This document shows positions 1-8,053 of a stretch of 64,000 bases of DNA, piece after piece (the stretch's first letter is position 1; each line of letters starts with the position of its first letter). The translations under genes and the position numbers were made by a program. A model generated the notes under the pieces. That model had not been told where the DNA came from and made no database searches. It saw nothing but the letters and a program-made list of their open reading frames with translations. This stretch comes from JAHFTY01 sp964584785 (GTDB lineage: Bacteria; Acidobacteriota; Terriglobia; 20CM-2-55-15): NCBI GenBank assembly GCA_964584785.1, contig CAZPBY010000004.1, positions 1 to 64,000 of the forward strand, in the 5' to 3' direction.

Positions 1-590
1 CCGAAGATCTTTACTACTGGATTGTTTCAATTACGGAACTTTGACGGGGCCCTGCCACTTACCTTACATTAAGGGTCTTCGGGGCATAGAGCGTGAACAC
101 GACGGCCGAGAAAATGAACGGAATTTGCGCTCACGAAATCAACACACCTGGCCGCTGCTTTGTAAAGCAACGTAAGCTTTCCTACTTGTCTGCGATCAAA
201 CGGCAATTAAAGAAGATTCACTTTTGGCGAGCATGATAATCGCATGTCCGGCGGAGACACGTCCACAGCGAGAACAGACTGCACAACCGTCAGTCCGCCG
301 TATGTGCGTTACATCCCCCAAAGTTAATCGTGCAAAAAGCGCGCAATTAAGATGTCGTTCGTATTGGTGCCTGATACAAAGTGTCGGCTGCTTAACGATC
401 GATCCGCAGAACGCCGTTGTGTTTATGCGGCCGAGGATTTTCTCGCGAAGATGCGTGGTCTCTGATGAAGCCGCTGTGCCGCTAGCAAGCTAGGTTGCAT
501 GGACGCCAAAAATGTGCAAAAAAAGTGCAAAATCGAGAAACTGAGAAATGGAATTGTGGAATTGAGCCCGCTAAGTTATTGAAAGAAAAG
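1..590. other. AT-richer stretch without a recognisable gene
   Basis: I see no convincing gene here. The longest open frame (224-493, plus) has no ribosome binding site, no recognisable motif and an erratic composition. The stretch is visibly lower in GC (about 45-50% by eye) than the rest of the window and abuts the 3' end of tRNA-Phe, a common integration site. It could be the edge of an island that continues beyond the window, or plain intergenic DNA. Confidence 0.4.
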
Positions 591-663
591 TGCCGAGGGA
601 CGGAATTGAACCGCCGACGCCGGCCTTTTCAGGGCCGCGCTCTACCATCTGAGCTACCTCGGC
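591..663 (-). tRNA. tRNA-Phe (GAA)
   Basis: The minus strand folds into a full 73-nt cloverleaf. The acceptor stem pairs GCCGAGG with CCTCGGC, followed by discriminator A. The D arm pairs GCTC with GAGC. The anticodon stem CGGCC/GGCCG carries the loop CTGAAAA, giving anticodon GAA. The T arm is GGCGG-TTCAATT-CCGTC. The CCA tail is not encoded, so it must be added after transcription. Confidence 0.95.
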
Positions 664-677
664 AACGGCAAACCCAT

Positions 678-707
678 AGATTAATCGACGGCGGCCCTTG
701 GCGTAAA
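678..707 (-). promoter_or_regulatory. candidate promoter of tRNA-Phe
   Basis: On the minus strand a -35-like TTTACG (702-707) is followed after 18 bp by a -10-like TAATCT (678-683). The tRNA 5' end lies 14 bp further on. Both boxes are imperfect, so this is only a position-based candidate. Confidence 0.3.
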
Positions 708-730
708 GAGAGGATTGCCGGAGCGCGACC

Positions 731-1002
731 GGCGGAGTTCGGAACTGCATCGACGGAGTTCGAAGCTTCGCGCGCCGAGCTCGCCGCTCCATCGACGGAG
801 TTCCGAACTCCGCCGACCCAGTTCCGAACTGCAACGATGGAGTTCCAAGCTCGAGTGGCGGAGCTTTGAGCTCGGGCGACGGAGTTCCGAGCGTCGGCGC
901 CGGAGTCCCAAACTCGGCGCCGGAGTTCCGAACTCGGCCGCCGGAGCTCCGAACTCGGTCGACGGACTTCCGAGCTCGGCCGGCCGAGTTCCGAACCTCG
1001 CG
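731..1002. repeat. 21-bp minisatellite, about 13 tandem units, between ileS and tRNA-Phe
   Basis: About 13 head-to-tail units of 21 bp (one of 20) have a consensus close to GACGGAGTTCCGAACTCGGC. The core GAGTT-CCG-AACTC is an inverted repeat, so each unit could form a small hairpin. Because 21 is a multiple of three, several frames on both strands stay open and spell seven-residue repeats such as RRSSELR. I take these frames as a by-product of the period. The array ends exactly at the ileS stop codon (1003-1005). Confidence 0.85.
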
Positions 1003-4000
1003 CTACGACAATCGGGATATGCCGATCTCGCAGGACTCGCCGTCGATGTCCCACTTGGTCCAGTGTTCGGCGCCGTCGCGGCCGGCGGAGAGTTCCGTGG
1101 CGAGGGTTTCGGACATCACATAGCGCGACATCTTTTGAATGGCTTCATTGACGCGAACCGGCGCCTCGTAGCGGATGCGAATCCGGTCCGTCACCTCGAA
1201 GCCGCAGTCCTTGCGCATGTTCTGCACGCGATTCACGAACTCGCGAGCGATTCCTTCATGGATGAGTTCGGGGCCCAGCGTCGTGTCCAGCGCGACCGTC
1301 AGCCCGGCGTCGGAGTCCACAAGCCAGCCTTCGATGCTTTGAGCCGCGATCGTGACGTCTTCCATCACGATGGTCGACCAAACGCCATTCACTTCCGCGA
1401 CAAACGAACCGGCCTTCTCGAGTTGATTGACTTCTGCGGACGACATCTCACGAATGCGCTTCGCCACCGCGTTGACGTTCTTGCCGAACTTCGGACCCAG
1501 CACTTTGAAATTCGGGGTCGCAGTCTTCCGGACGATCGGCGACGACTCATCGACGAATTCGATCTTCTTGACGTTGACTTCTTCGATAATGACGTCGTTC
1601 ATCTGCTCGATCAGTCCGCGAACTTCCGCCGACGCTGGAATCGCGATACGAGCGAGCGGCTGCCGGGTCTTCAGATTTGTTTTCGCCCTCATCGATCGGA
1701 CAAGGCCGACGATCCGCTGTGCGATCTCCATCCGGTTTTCAAGGTCGGTGTCAATCGCGGATGGGTCCGGATTCGGAATGAGCGCGATGTGAACGGACTC
1801 GTGCGGCTCGCGCCGGGTCGGCTCCATCAAGGAGCGATAGATCTCATCCGCGAGAAACGGCGCCACCGGCGCGGTCATCTTGACGATCGATAGCAGGCAT
1901 TCGAACAGCGTCTGATACGCGGCCGTTTTGTCCTTCCCCGGTTCACTCTTCCAGAACCGGCGCCGATTGCGGCGCACGTACCAGTTCGAGAGTTGCTCGA
2001 TCGTAAAGTTGCTGACGAGTCGCGCCGCTTTCGTCGGATCGTAATTCTCCATCGCGTCGATGTAAGCGGAGACGGTTGAATTCAGCACGGACAGAATCCA
2101 GCGGTCGATGTCGGGCCGTTCCCTGACGGCGATATGCGCGTCCTTATGGTCGAATCCATCGATATTCGCGTATAGCGCGAAAAACGCGTAGGTGTTCACG
2201 AGCGTGCTGAAGAACTTTCGTTGCACATCCGCAACGGCATCGAGATCAAAGTTCTTGGGCTTCCATGTCGGGCTTGTGGCGATGAGAAACCATCGCACGC
2301 TGTCGGCGCCGCATTTGGCGATCACGTCAAACGGATCGATGGTGTTGCCGCGACTCTTCGACATCTTTTGCCCTTGCTTGTCCAGGATCAGGTCGCTGCA
2401 GATCACATTCTTGAAACACGGCTGCTTGAAGAGAAACATGTTGATCGCGTGAAGCGTGTAGAACCAGCCGCGGGTCTGATCGATCGCTTCGGAGATGAAG
2501 TCGGCCGGATACGCGCGCCTGAACGTTTCCTGGTTTTCGAAGGGATAGTGCCATTGCGCGAAAGGCATGGACCCGGAATCGAACCACACGTCGACGAGCT
2601 CGGGTATCCGTCGCATGTCGCCGCCGCACGCGCATTTCAAGATGACGTCATCGATATACGGTTTGTGCAGGTCGAGAGGTTCGGCGAGCACTGCGCCCTC
2701 GCGGCGGAGTTCATCGACGCTGCCGATCGATCGTCTCGCGTCGCATTTCTGGCAAATCCAAATCGGTATCGGGGTACCCCAGTAACGGTCGCGCGAGATG
2801 GCCCAATCCTTGTTTTCCTCGAGCCAGTTTCCGAATCGCCCTTCTCCGGTTTCCGGCGGATACCAGTTGATCTTTTTGTTTCCTTCGATCATGGCGCGGG
2901 CGTATTCGGTCGTGCGGATATACCAGGATTTCCGGGCGTAGTAGAGAAGCGGCGTCTCACAGCGCCAGCAATGCGGATAGCTGTGCGTGTACGTGTCTTT
3001 CCGGAACAGCAGGCCGCGCGACTTCAAATCCGCGGTTATTTCCGGATCGGCGGCCTTGAAGAATTTTCCAGCGAACGGTCCTGCGGCGTCGACGAACTGG
3101 CCGCGGCCATCGAGCGCCTGGATCATCGGCAAGTCGTATCTCTTTGACGCCTGATAATCGTCTTCACCGTATGCGGGCGCCATGTGGACGATGCCCGTTC
3201 CGTCGGTTGTCGTCACGAACTCGCCGGCGATCACGTACCACGCTTTTTTGTCGACGGGAAAGAAGTCGAACCACCGTTCGTATTCCTTTCCGACAAGGTC
3301 GCGGCCCTTCATTTGGGCGACGATCTCGGGAGTCTCTTCATGCAGAACCGCGACACGTTCCTTCGCAAGGATGAGGAACTCGTCTTTGTGCCGGACCTTC
3401 ACGTAGTCCACGTCGTCGCCGACGGCCAGGCCGACGTTGGATATCAGCGTCCAGGGCGTCGTGGTCCACACCAGAAAAGAGGTGTTACCCTCGCCTTTTA
3501 CTTTTGCGCGAATGTAGACGGATGGATCTTGAACATCGCGATAGCCGAGCGAGACTTCGTGTGAAGACAGCGGCGTGCCGCATCGAGGGCAATAGAGCTG
3601 AACTTTGAATCCCTGATAGATCAGGCCTTCTTTGAAGTAACGGTCGAGAGCCCACCATACCGATTCGATGTACTCGTTCTCGCACGTGATGTACGGGTGC
3701 TGCATGTCCACCCAATATCCCATCCGCTCGGTGAGGTCCTCCCACAGGCCTTTGTATTCGAACACGGACTTGCGGCATTCCGCGTTGAACTTCGCGACGC
3801 CGTAGATTTCGATCTCGCCCTTGTGTTTGAGTCCGAGTTTTTTTTCGACCTCGATCTCGACCGGCAGACCGTGCGTATCCCAACCGGCCTTGCGGTGAAC
3901 CTGATAGCCGCGCATGGTTCGATATCGACAGACGAGATCTTTGATGGTGCGAGCGAAAACGTGGTGAATGCCGGGTCTGCCGTTGGCTGTCGGCGGACCC

Positions 4001-4134
4001 TCGTAAAAGGTGAAATCCGCGGCGCCCTGACGGGCCTCGATGCTTTTTTGAAAAACGGTGTTGCGCCGCCAGTATTCGAGGACCTGCGTTTCGACGTCGG
4101 GCAGGCTGACCTTGTCCGAGATCTGCTTGAACAT
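1003..4134 (-). CDS. ileS: isoleucyl-tRNA synthetase (type 2 / long form)
   Basis: A 1043-residue class I aminoacyl-tRNA synthetase that charges tRNA-Ile in the cytoplasm. The ATP-binding HIGH-type motif is GIHH (residues 55-58, after PPTANGRP) and the KMSKS loop lies near residue 600 in GQKMSKSRGNT. The long insertion between them is the editing domain; the C-terminal part fits the anticodon-binding region. The length and the sequence GWDTHGLPVEIEVEKKLG fit the eukaryote-like type 2 bacterial enzymes, which as a group tend to resist mupirocin; that is inferred here. The gene begins 3 bp after the stop of the phosphatase-like gene, so the two are probably cotranscribed. Its stop codon touches the 21-bp repeat array. 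Confidence 0.96.
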   Translation of the reverse strand: MFKQISDKVSLPDVETQVLEYWRRNTVFQKSIEARQGAADFTFYEGPPTANGRPGIHHVFARTIKDLVCRYRTMRGYQVHRKAGWDTHGLPVEIEVEKKLGLKHKGEIEIYGVAKFNAECRKSVFEYKGLWEDLTERMGYWVDMQHPYITCENEYIESVWWALDRYFKEGLIYQGFKVQLYCPRCGTPLSSHEVSLGYRDVQDPSVYIRAKVKGEGNTSFLVWTTTPWTLISNVGLAVGDDVDYVKVRHKDEFLILAKERVAVLHEETPEIVAQMKGRDLVGKEYERWFDFFPVDKKAWYVIAGEFVTTTDGTGIVHMAPAYGEDDYQASKRYDLPMIQALDGRGQFVDAAGPFAGKFFKAADPEITADLKSRGLLFRKDTYTHSYPHCWRCETPLLYYARKSWYIRTTEYARAMIEGNKKINWYPPETGEGRFGNWLEENKDWAISRDRYWGTPIPIWICQKCDARRSIGSVDELRREGAVLAEPLDLHKPYIDDVILKCACGGDMRRIPELVDVWFDSGSMPFAQWHYPFENQETFRRAYPADFISEAIDQTRGWFYTLHAINMFLFKQPCFKNVICSDLILDKQGQKMSKSRGNTIDPFDVIAKCGADSVRWFLIATSPTWKPKNFDLDAVADVQRKFFSTLVNTYAFFALYANIDGFDHKDAHIAVRERPDIDRWILSVLNSTVSAYIDAMENYDPTKAARLVSNFTIEQLSNWYVRRNRRRFWKSEPGKDKTAAYQTLFECLLSIVKMTAPVAPFLADEIYRSLMEPTRREPHESVHIALIPNPDPSAIDTDLENRMEIAQRIVGLVRSMRAKTNLKTRQPLARIAIPASAEVRGLIEQMNDVIIEEVNVKKIEFVDESSPIVRKTATPNFKVLGPKFGKNVNAVAKRIREMSSAEVNQLEKAGSFVAEVNGVWSTIVMEDVTIAAQSIEGWLVDSDAGLTVALDTTLGPELIHEGIAREFVNRVQNMRKDCGFEVTDRIRIRYEAPVRVNEAIQKMSRYVMSETLATELSAGRDGAEHWTKWDIDGESCEIGISRLS

Positions 4135-4137
4135 CCG

Positions 4138-4674
4138 TTAACGCGACTTGTGCTTTTCGATGTAATCCAGCGCGAACGTCTTCAGGGGCTGGCTGGTTAA
4201 ACCCAGCGCGGCAGCTTCGGCGGACGCTTTTTCGATATCCCACTTGTCGATGAGAACGCGTTTGATCAGCCAAAACGCCGACGCGCGGTTTCCGCTGGCG
4301 CAATGGATGAAGGCCGGTTCGTTGCCCTTCTCGCTGATGGTCTTGAGGAAGCGATCGACGACAGCGGGATCCGGCGAGGCGTTGTTGAACGGCAGATGAT
4401 AAAAGTTGATACCTGCAGTTTTGGCCGCTGCGGTTTCCGCTTCGATGTCCGCGCCCGGTTCGCTCGCCTCACGAAGATTGAAAATGGCTTTAAAGCCCAT
4501 GTCTTTGATGGCGGCAACGGACGCCGGCGTCACGGCGCCTGCACATGCGACAGTGCTCTCGACGGTGGCGAAGTTGCGCACCCCGGCCACTTCTTTTTTC
4601 GTGACGTTGGATTGTGCGAACGCAAGGCAGGCCGTGAACACCACTAGAACGACGGGAAATAGTTTGCGATTCAT
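4138..4674 (-). CDS. secreted DUF442 / rhodanese-like phosphatase domain protein
   Basis: A 178-residue protein. The start is placed at the ATG that opens a clear signal peptide (MNRKLFPVVLVVFTACLAFAQ); the longer frame runs back through the palindrome at 4708-4773 and is unlikely. The catalytic-loop motif HCASGNRAS has the C-x4-R spacing of rhodanese-like and 'beta-lactamase hydrolase-like' (DUF442) phosphatase domains, and FNLREASEPGAD is also typical of the family. It is probably periplasmic and its substrate is unknown. It lies just upstream of ileS in the same transcription direction, but no functional link is evident. Confidence 0.75.
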   Translation of the reverse strand: MNRKLFPVVLVVFTACLAFAQSNVTKKEVAGVRNFATVESTVACAGAVTPASVAAIKDMGFKAIFNLREASEPGADIEAETAAAKTAGINFYHLPFNNASPDPAVVDRFLKTISEKGNEPAFIHCASGNRASAFWLIKRVLIDKWDIEKASAEAAALGLTSQPLKTFALDYIEKHKSR

Positions 4675-4707
4675 GGAATAGATTGTACCCGAAGTGTTTG
4701 GGAGACA

Positions 4708-4773
4708 ACAGTACCCGAGCGCAGCGAGTGGGGCACGTTTCAAGGTGCCCCACTCGCTGCGCTCGAGTACTGT
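4708..4773. repeat. 29-bp intergenic palindrome (recA-phosphatase gap)
   Basis: Arms 4708-4736 and 4745-4773 are complementary over 29 bp with one mismatch and an 8-nt loop. The hairpin lies downstream of recA and upstream of the next gene on the minus strand, so it may act as a terminator or processing site. It has no T-tract. It shares the core TCGCTGCGCTC with the larger palindrome family at 9.3, 26.0, 40.2, 47.0 and 52.3 kb. Confidence 0.85.
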
Positions 4774-4813
4774 GCAAGTTCTCACACCTGAGCAGGTGCT
4801 GAACGAGGCCGGC

Positions 4814-5878
4814 TTACCGGCGTTTGCCGTTGCCGGCGCCCGCTTCGGCGGCCATTTGGGACGGAGCCACGGTGGGGACGGCGAGCCCCATCGCTTCGCG
4901 GAGCGCCAGTTCGACGCGGCCGCGATAGTCATGGTTGTCTTTCAGGAATTGGCGGGCGTTTTCGCGGCCCTGGCCCAGCCGTTCGCCCTGAAACGAGAAC
5001 CACGCACCGCTCTTCTCGACGACATTCTTATCGACCGCGAGATCCAACAGTTCTCCTTCGCGCGAAATGCCCTCGCCATAAAGAATGTCGAACTCGGCTT
5101 CGCGGAACGGCGGCGCGACCTTGTTCTTCACGATCTTGGCCTTGGTCCGGCTGCCCACCACTTCGTCACCATCCTTGATTGCCGCCACGCGGCGAACGTC
5201 CACGCGTACGGAGGCATAAAACTTCAGGGCGCGGCCGCCGGTGGTCGTTTCGGGATTGCCGAACACGACGCCGATTTTTTCGCGGATCTGGTTGATGAAG
5301 ACGAGGCAGGTTTTCGATTTCGACACGATGCCGGTGAGCTTGCGCAGTGCCTGAGACATCAATCGAGCCTGCAGTCCCATTTGGGCTTCACCCATTTCGC
5401 CTTCGAGTTCAGCTCGAGGGACGAGAGCCGCAACCGAATCGATGACGACGATATCGATGGCGCCGCTGCGGATCAGAACTTCGGCGATCTCCAAAGCCTG
5501 TTCGCCGCTGTCCGGCTGCGAGACGAGCAGGTTGTCGATATCGACGCCGAGTTTGCGCGCGTAGTTGGCGTCCAGCGCGTGTTCGGCGTCGATGAAAGCG
5601 GCCGAACCGCCGAGCCGCTGCGTTTCGGCGATCGCGTGGAGCGACAACGTGGTCTTACCGGACGATTCCGGTCCGAAGATTTCGATGACACGTCCTCGCG
5701 GATAACCGACCACGCCGAGCGCCGCGTCGAGTGCGAGGGAGCCGGACGGGATCGCGTCCATGACGGCGTTGGGATCGACGCCGCCGAGCCGCATGATGGA
5801 ACCTTTGCCAAATTGTTTTTCGATTTGAGAGACAGCCAGGTCAAGCGCACGAGTTTTTTCAGTCCGTTCATCAGGCAT
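4814..5878 (-). CDS. recA: recombinase RecA
   Basis: A 354-residue RecA, the ATP-dependent strand-exchange protein that also activates LexA-type self-cleavage in the SOS response. Walker A is GPESSGKT (residues 69-76); Walker B (IDIVVIDSVAALVPRAE) and the DNA-binding loop region with MGLQARLMSQALRKLTG follow in order. FINQIREKIGVVFGNPETTTGGRALKFYAS is highly typical. Length is normal for the family. AGGGGTG precedes the ATG. Long palindromes flank it on both sides, so it may be transcribed on its own. I did not find a convincing LexA box. Confidence 0.97.
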   Translation of the reverse strand: MPDERTEKTRALDLAVSQIEKQFGKGSIMRLGGVDPNAVMDAIPSGSLALDAALGVVGYPRGRVIEIFGPESSGKTTLSLHAIAETQRLGGSAAFIDAEHALDANYARKLGVDIDNLLVSQPDSGEQALEIAEVLIRSGAIDIVVIDSVAALVPRAELEGEMGEAQMGLQARLMSQALRKLTGIVSKSKTCLVFINQIREKIGVVFGNPETTTGGRALKFYASVRVDVRRVAAIKDGDEVVGSRTKAKIVKNKVAPPFREAEFDILYGEGISREGELLDLAVDKNVVEKSGAWFSFQGERLGQGRENARQFLKDNHDYRGRVELALREAMGLAVPTVAPSQMAAEAGAGNGKRR

Positions 5879-5897
5879 GATTCACCCCTATATCTGT

Positions 5898-5995
5898 TGT
5901 AGCGGCGGTCTACGACCGCCGGTTTTATGGTTCCTCGCGAGCCGAATCGTCGTACCGAGGCAACATAAAACCGGCGGTCATAGACCGCCGCTACA
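5898..5995. repeat. 32-bp-arm palindrome between the TPR gene and recA
   Basis: Arms 5898-5929 and 5964-5995 (TGTAGCGGCGGTCTACGACC and its complement) pair over 32 bp with one mismatch, around a 34-nt loop. The element ends one base before the TAA stop of the TPR gene. Its sequence differs from the other palindromes, but its place directly after a stop codon is the same. Confidence 0.85.
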
Positions 5996-5996
5996 G

Positions 5997-7151
5997 TTAT
6001 TTGGTCCGCTTGGGAGAGGCCGGGTACTTCACCAGGCGCAATTCTTCGCGGATTAATCCATTGAGCTGATCGGGGCCGGTTGCGGCCTCGGAGAAGCTGC
6101 GTACGCGTTTCCGGTAGCGGCCTTCACGAGGATTCAGGGCTTGAGCCGTCTTGAAACATTCCTGGGCTTTCTTGAGCCAATTCATCTCGAGGCAAAGGAG
6201 GCCAAGCTGATAGAAGGCTTCGTCAAACTGCGGATCCAGCTTCGTCGCTTCACGAAGATGCTGGATGGCGCGTTTGTGCTGGCCATCTTCGTAATAAACA
6301 GCGCCCAGCAGGAAATGCACCGGCGCGCTGGGTTTCAGCTTGAGGGAAGTAACGAGATGTTGAAGGGCTTTTTTCCTGTTGCCGGTTTCGGCGAACAGGG
6401 AACCGAGCGATGCATGCGCTGCGGAGGATTCGCGTTTGATCCCGATGGCGATTTCCAGGCGGGACTGAGCCTCGCGCAGGTTGCCCTTGCGCTGCAGCAC
6501 CAATCCCATCAGGAAGGTCGCCTCGAAGTGATCGGGTTTCACTTCGAGGACGCGATACAGATACTCCGTGGCTTTGGCGTATTCCTTGTTCTGGAAATAA
6601 ACCTCCGCCAGCAGCAAGCCCAGTTCGTGGTTGGCCGGGTCGTGCTCCAACGCAGTTTTTAGAAAGTGGATGCTTTCGGGCGCGCGGTCCGCGATCAGCA
6701 GGTCGTACGTCTTTTCGATCCATAACCCGAACTGTTGGCGGTCGTTGCCGCGATACCCTTCCATGATGCGTTGCATACGCGCACCCAGACGGTCGACTTC
6801 TTCTGTTTCGAGAATCCGCGAATCGATGCGTTTACGCCACTCGGCTTCAAGATTGGCGAGATCGATGCCGGCGGATTCCAGAGAATCCGTCAGCGTTTCG
6901 ATCATCGTGTGGTCGATGAAGTTGCTGGCGGCCACGCGTTCGATGGTTTCCACCATGGAATCGACACGCTTCGTCAGCGTGCTGAGGGTGTACTCCAATG
7001 CGCTGATTCGCTCGAGAACATGCTCCTCCATGAACGGGATCGAAGCGTCGTACGCGGGCGGTCCGGAAGCAACCAGGAGCCGCGTACCGCACTTCCAACA
7101 AAAATCCCGGTTCAGGGAATTGCGAGTCGTGCAGTTCTGGCAATGAATCAT
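5997..7151 (-). CDS. zinc-ribbon and TPR repeat protein
   Basis: A 384-residue protein of unknown role. The N-terminus has a zinc-ribbon motif: CQNC (residues 4-7) and CWKC about 12 residues later. A helical, probably coiled-coil stretch follows (about 45-130), then at least five tetratricopeptide repeats (about 155-345; FLKTALEHDPANHELGLLLA and LYRVLEVKPDHFEATFLMG are typical units). There is no signal peptide or membrane segment, so it is probably a cytoplasmic scaffold. It lies between the acyl-CoA pair and recA on the same strand. Confidence 0.8.
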   Translation of the reverse strand: MIHCQNCTTRNSLNRDFCWKCGTRLLVASGPPAYDASIPFMEEHVLERISALEYTLSTLTKRVDSMVETIERVAASNFIDHTMIETLTDSLESAGIDLANLEAEWRKRIDSRILETEEVDRLGARMQRIMEGYRGNDRQQFGLWIEKTYDLLIADRAPESIHFLKTALEHDPANHELGLLLAEVYFQNKEYAKATEYLYRVLEVKPDHFEATFLMGLVLQRKGNLREAQSRLEIAIGIKRESSAAHASLGSLFAETGNRKKALQHLVTSLKLKPSAPVHFLLGAVYYEDGQHKRAIQHLREATKLDPQFDEAFYQLGLLCLEMNWLKKAQECFKTAQALNPREGRYRKRVRSFSEAATGPDQLNGLIREELRLVKYPASPKRTK

Positions 7152-7194
7152 ACGTTTAACAGCTTCCTACGCGGACGGCCATAACGGGTCCCAA

Positions 7195-8046
7195 TCAGTA
7201 TGTATAGAACCCATGGCCCGATTTTCTACCCAATCGTCCTGCATCCACCATTCGTCGAAGGAGCGGACACGCTCGATATTTCGAATCTCCGAGACCGCTG
7301 TGCAGCACTTCCATGATATCGAGACACACATCGAGACCAATCAAGTCGGCGAGTGCCAGCGGTCCAAGGGGGTGATTCATTCCGAGCTTCATCACCTGGT
7401 CGATCGCTTCCGGGGTTCCGACGCCTTCCATGACGCAATAGATCGCCTCATTGATCATCGGCATCAGAACGCGGTTGGAAACAAATCCCGGATAGTCATT
7501 CACCTCGACCGGCGTTTTGCCCATTTTCTCGGCGAGTTCTTTCGTCGCGCGCCAGGTCTCGTCGGAAGTCGCGAGCCCGCGCACAACCTCAACCAGCGTC
7601 ATAACGGGCACCGGGTTCATAAAATGCATTCCGATAACTTTGTCGACCCGTTTCGTCTTCGATGCGATTTTCGTAATCGAAATCGACGACGTATTTGACG
7701 CTAGTATCACGCCAGGACGAGCGATTGCATCCATCTCGGCAAATATATTTGACTTCAAGTCCTCGCTTTCAACAACAGCTTCGATCACAAAATCGGCTTC
7801 CGCCATCGCCGCCGGTGACGTCGTGCCGTTGATACGCTGAATAGACGCGTTTTTCTCGTCATTGGTTATCTTGTTTTTCGCGACTTCGCGATCGAGGTTT
7901 TTCGCAATCGTCGAAATGGCGCGATCGATAAACCGTTGCTCGATATCGAGCAGGAGAACTTTAAGCCCTGAACGTGCAGCCACATGGGCGATGCCGTTTC
8001 CCATCGTTCCGCCGCCGATCACTCCGACTGTCCGGATTTCCGCCAT
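7195..8046 (-). CDS. 3-hydroxybutyryl-CoA dehydrogenase
   Basis: A 283-residue NAD(P)-dependent 3-hydroxyacyl-CoA dehydrogenase that interconverts acetoacetyl-CoA and 3-hydroxybutyryl-CoA. The N-terminal Rossmann motif is GVIGGGTMGNGIAHVAA. The central part contains the catalytic histidine region (IGMHFMNPVPVMTLVEVV) and the C-terminal helical domain has GFVSNRVLMPMINEAI and NHPLGPLALADLIGLD. Length matches the PaaH/Hbd family. The gene starts 7 bp after the thiolase stop, so the two form an operon and supply consecutive steps in short-chain acyl-CoA metabolism. Confidence 0.93.
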   Translation of the reverse strand: MAEIRTVGVIGGGTMGNGIAHVAARSGLKVLLLDIEQRFIDRAISTIAKNLDREVAKNKITNDEKNASIQRINGTTSPAAMAEADFVIEAVVESEDLKSNIFAEMDAIARPGVILASNTSSISITKIASKTKRVDKVIGMHFMNPVPVMTLVEVVRGLATSDETWRATKELAEKMGKTPVEVNDYPGFVSNRVLMPMINEAIYCVMEGVGTPEAIDQVMKLGMNHPLGPLALADLIGLDVCLDIMEVLHSGLGDSKYRACPLLRRMVDAGRLGRKSGHGFYTY

Positions 8047-8053
8047 CGCCTTC

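Noticed and set aside
224..493. Open frame of 89 codons at the left end
   Set aside because: No ribosome binding site, no recognisable motif and unusual residue use; it lies in the AT-richer stretch where such frames arise by chance.
731..1002. CRISPR array
   Set aside because: Units are contiguous and similar along their whole length, with no unique spacers and no cas genes.
495..1893. Several overlapping open frames on both strands through the 21-bp repeats, encoding heptads such as RRSSELR
   Set aside because: They exist because the repeat period is a multiple of three; the longest plus-strand one continues as antisense of ileS, and none has a credible start signal.
4694..5902. 402-codon open frame antisense to recA
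   Set aside because: It mirrors the coding bias of recA on the other strand and has no protein-like motif.
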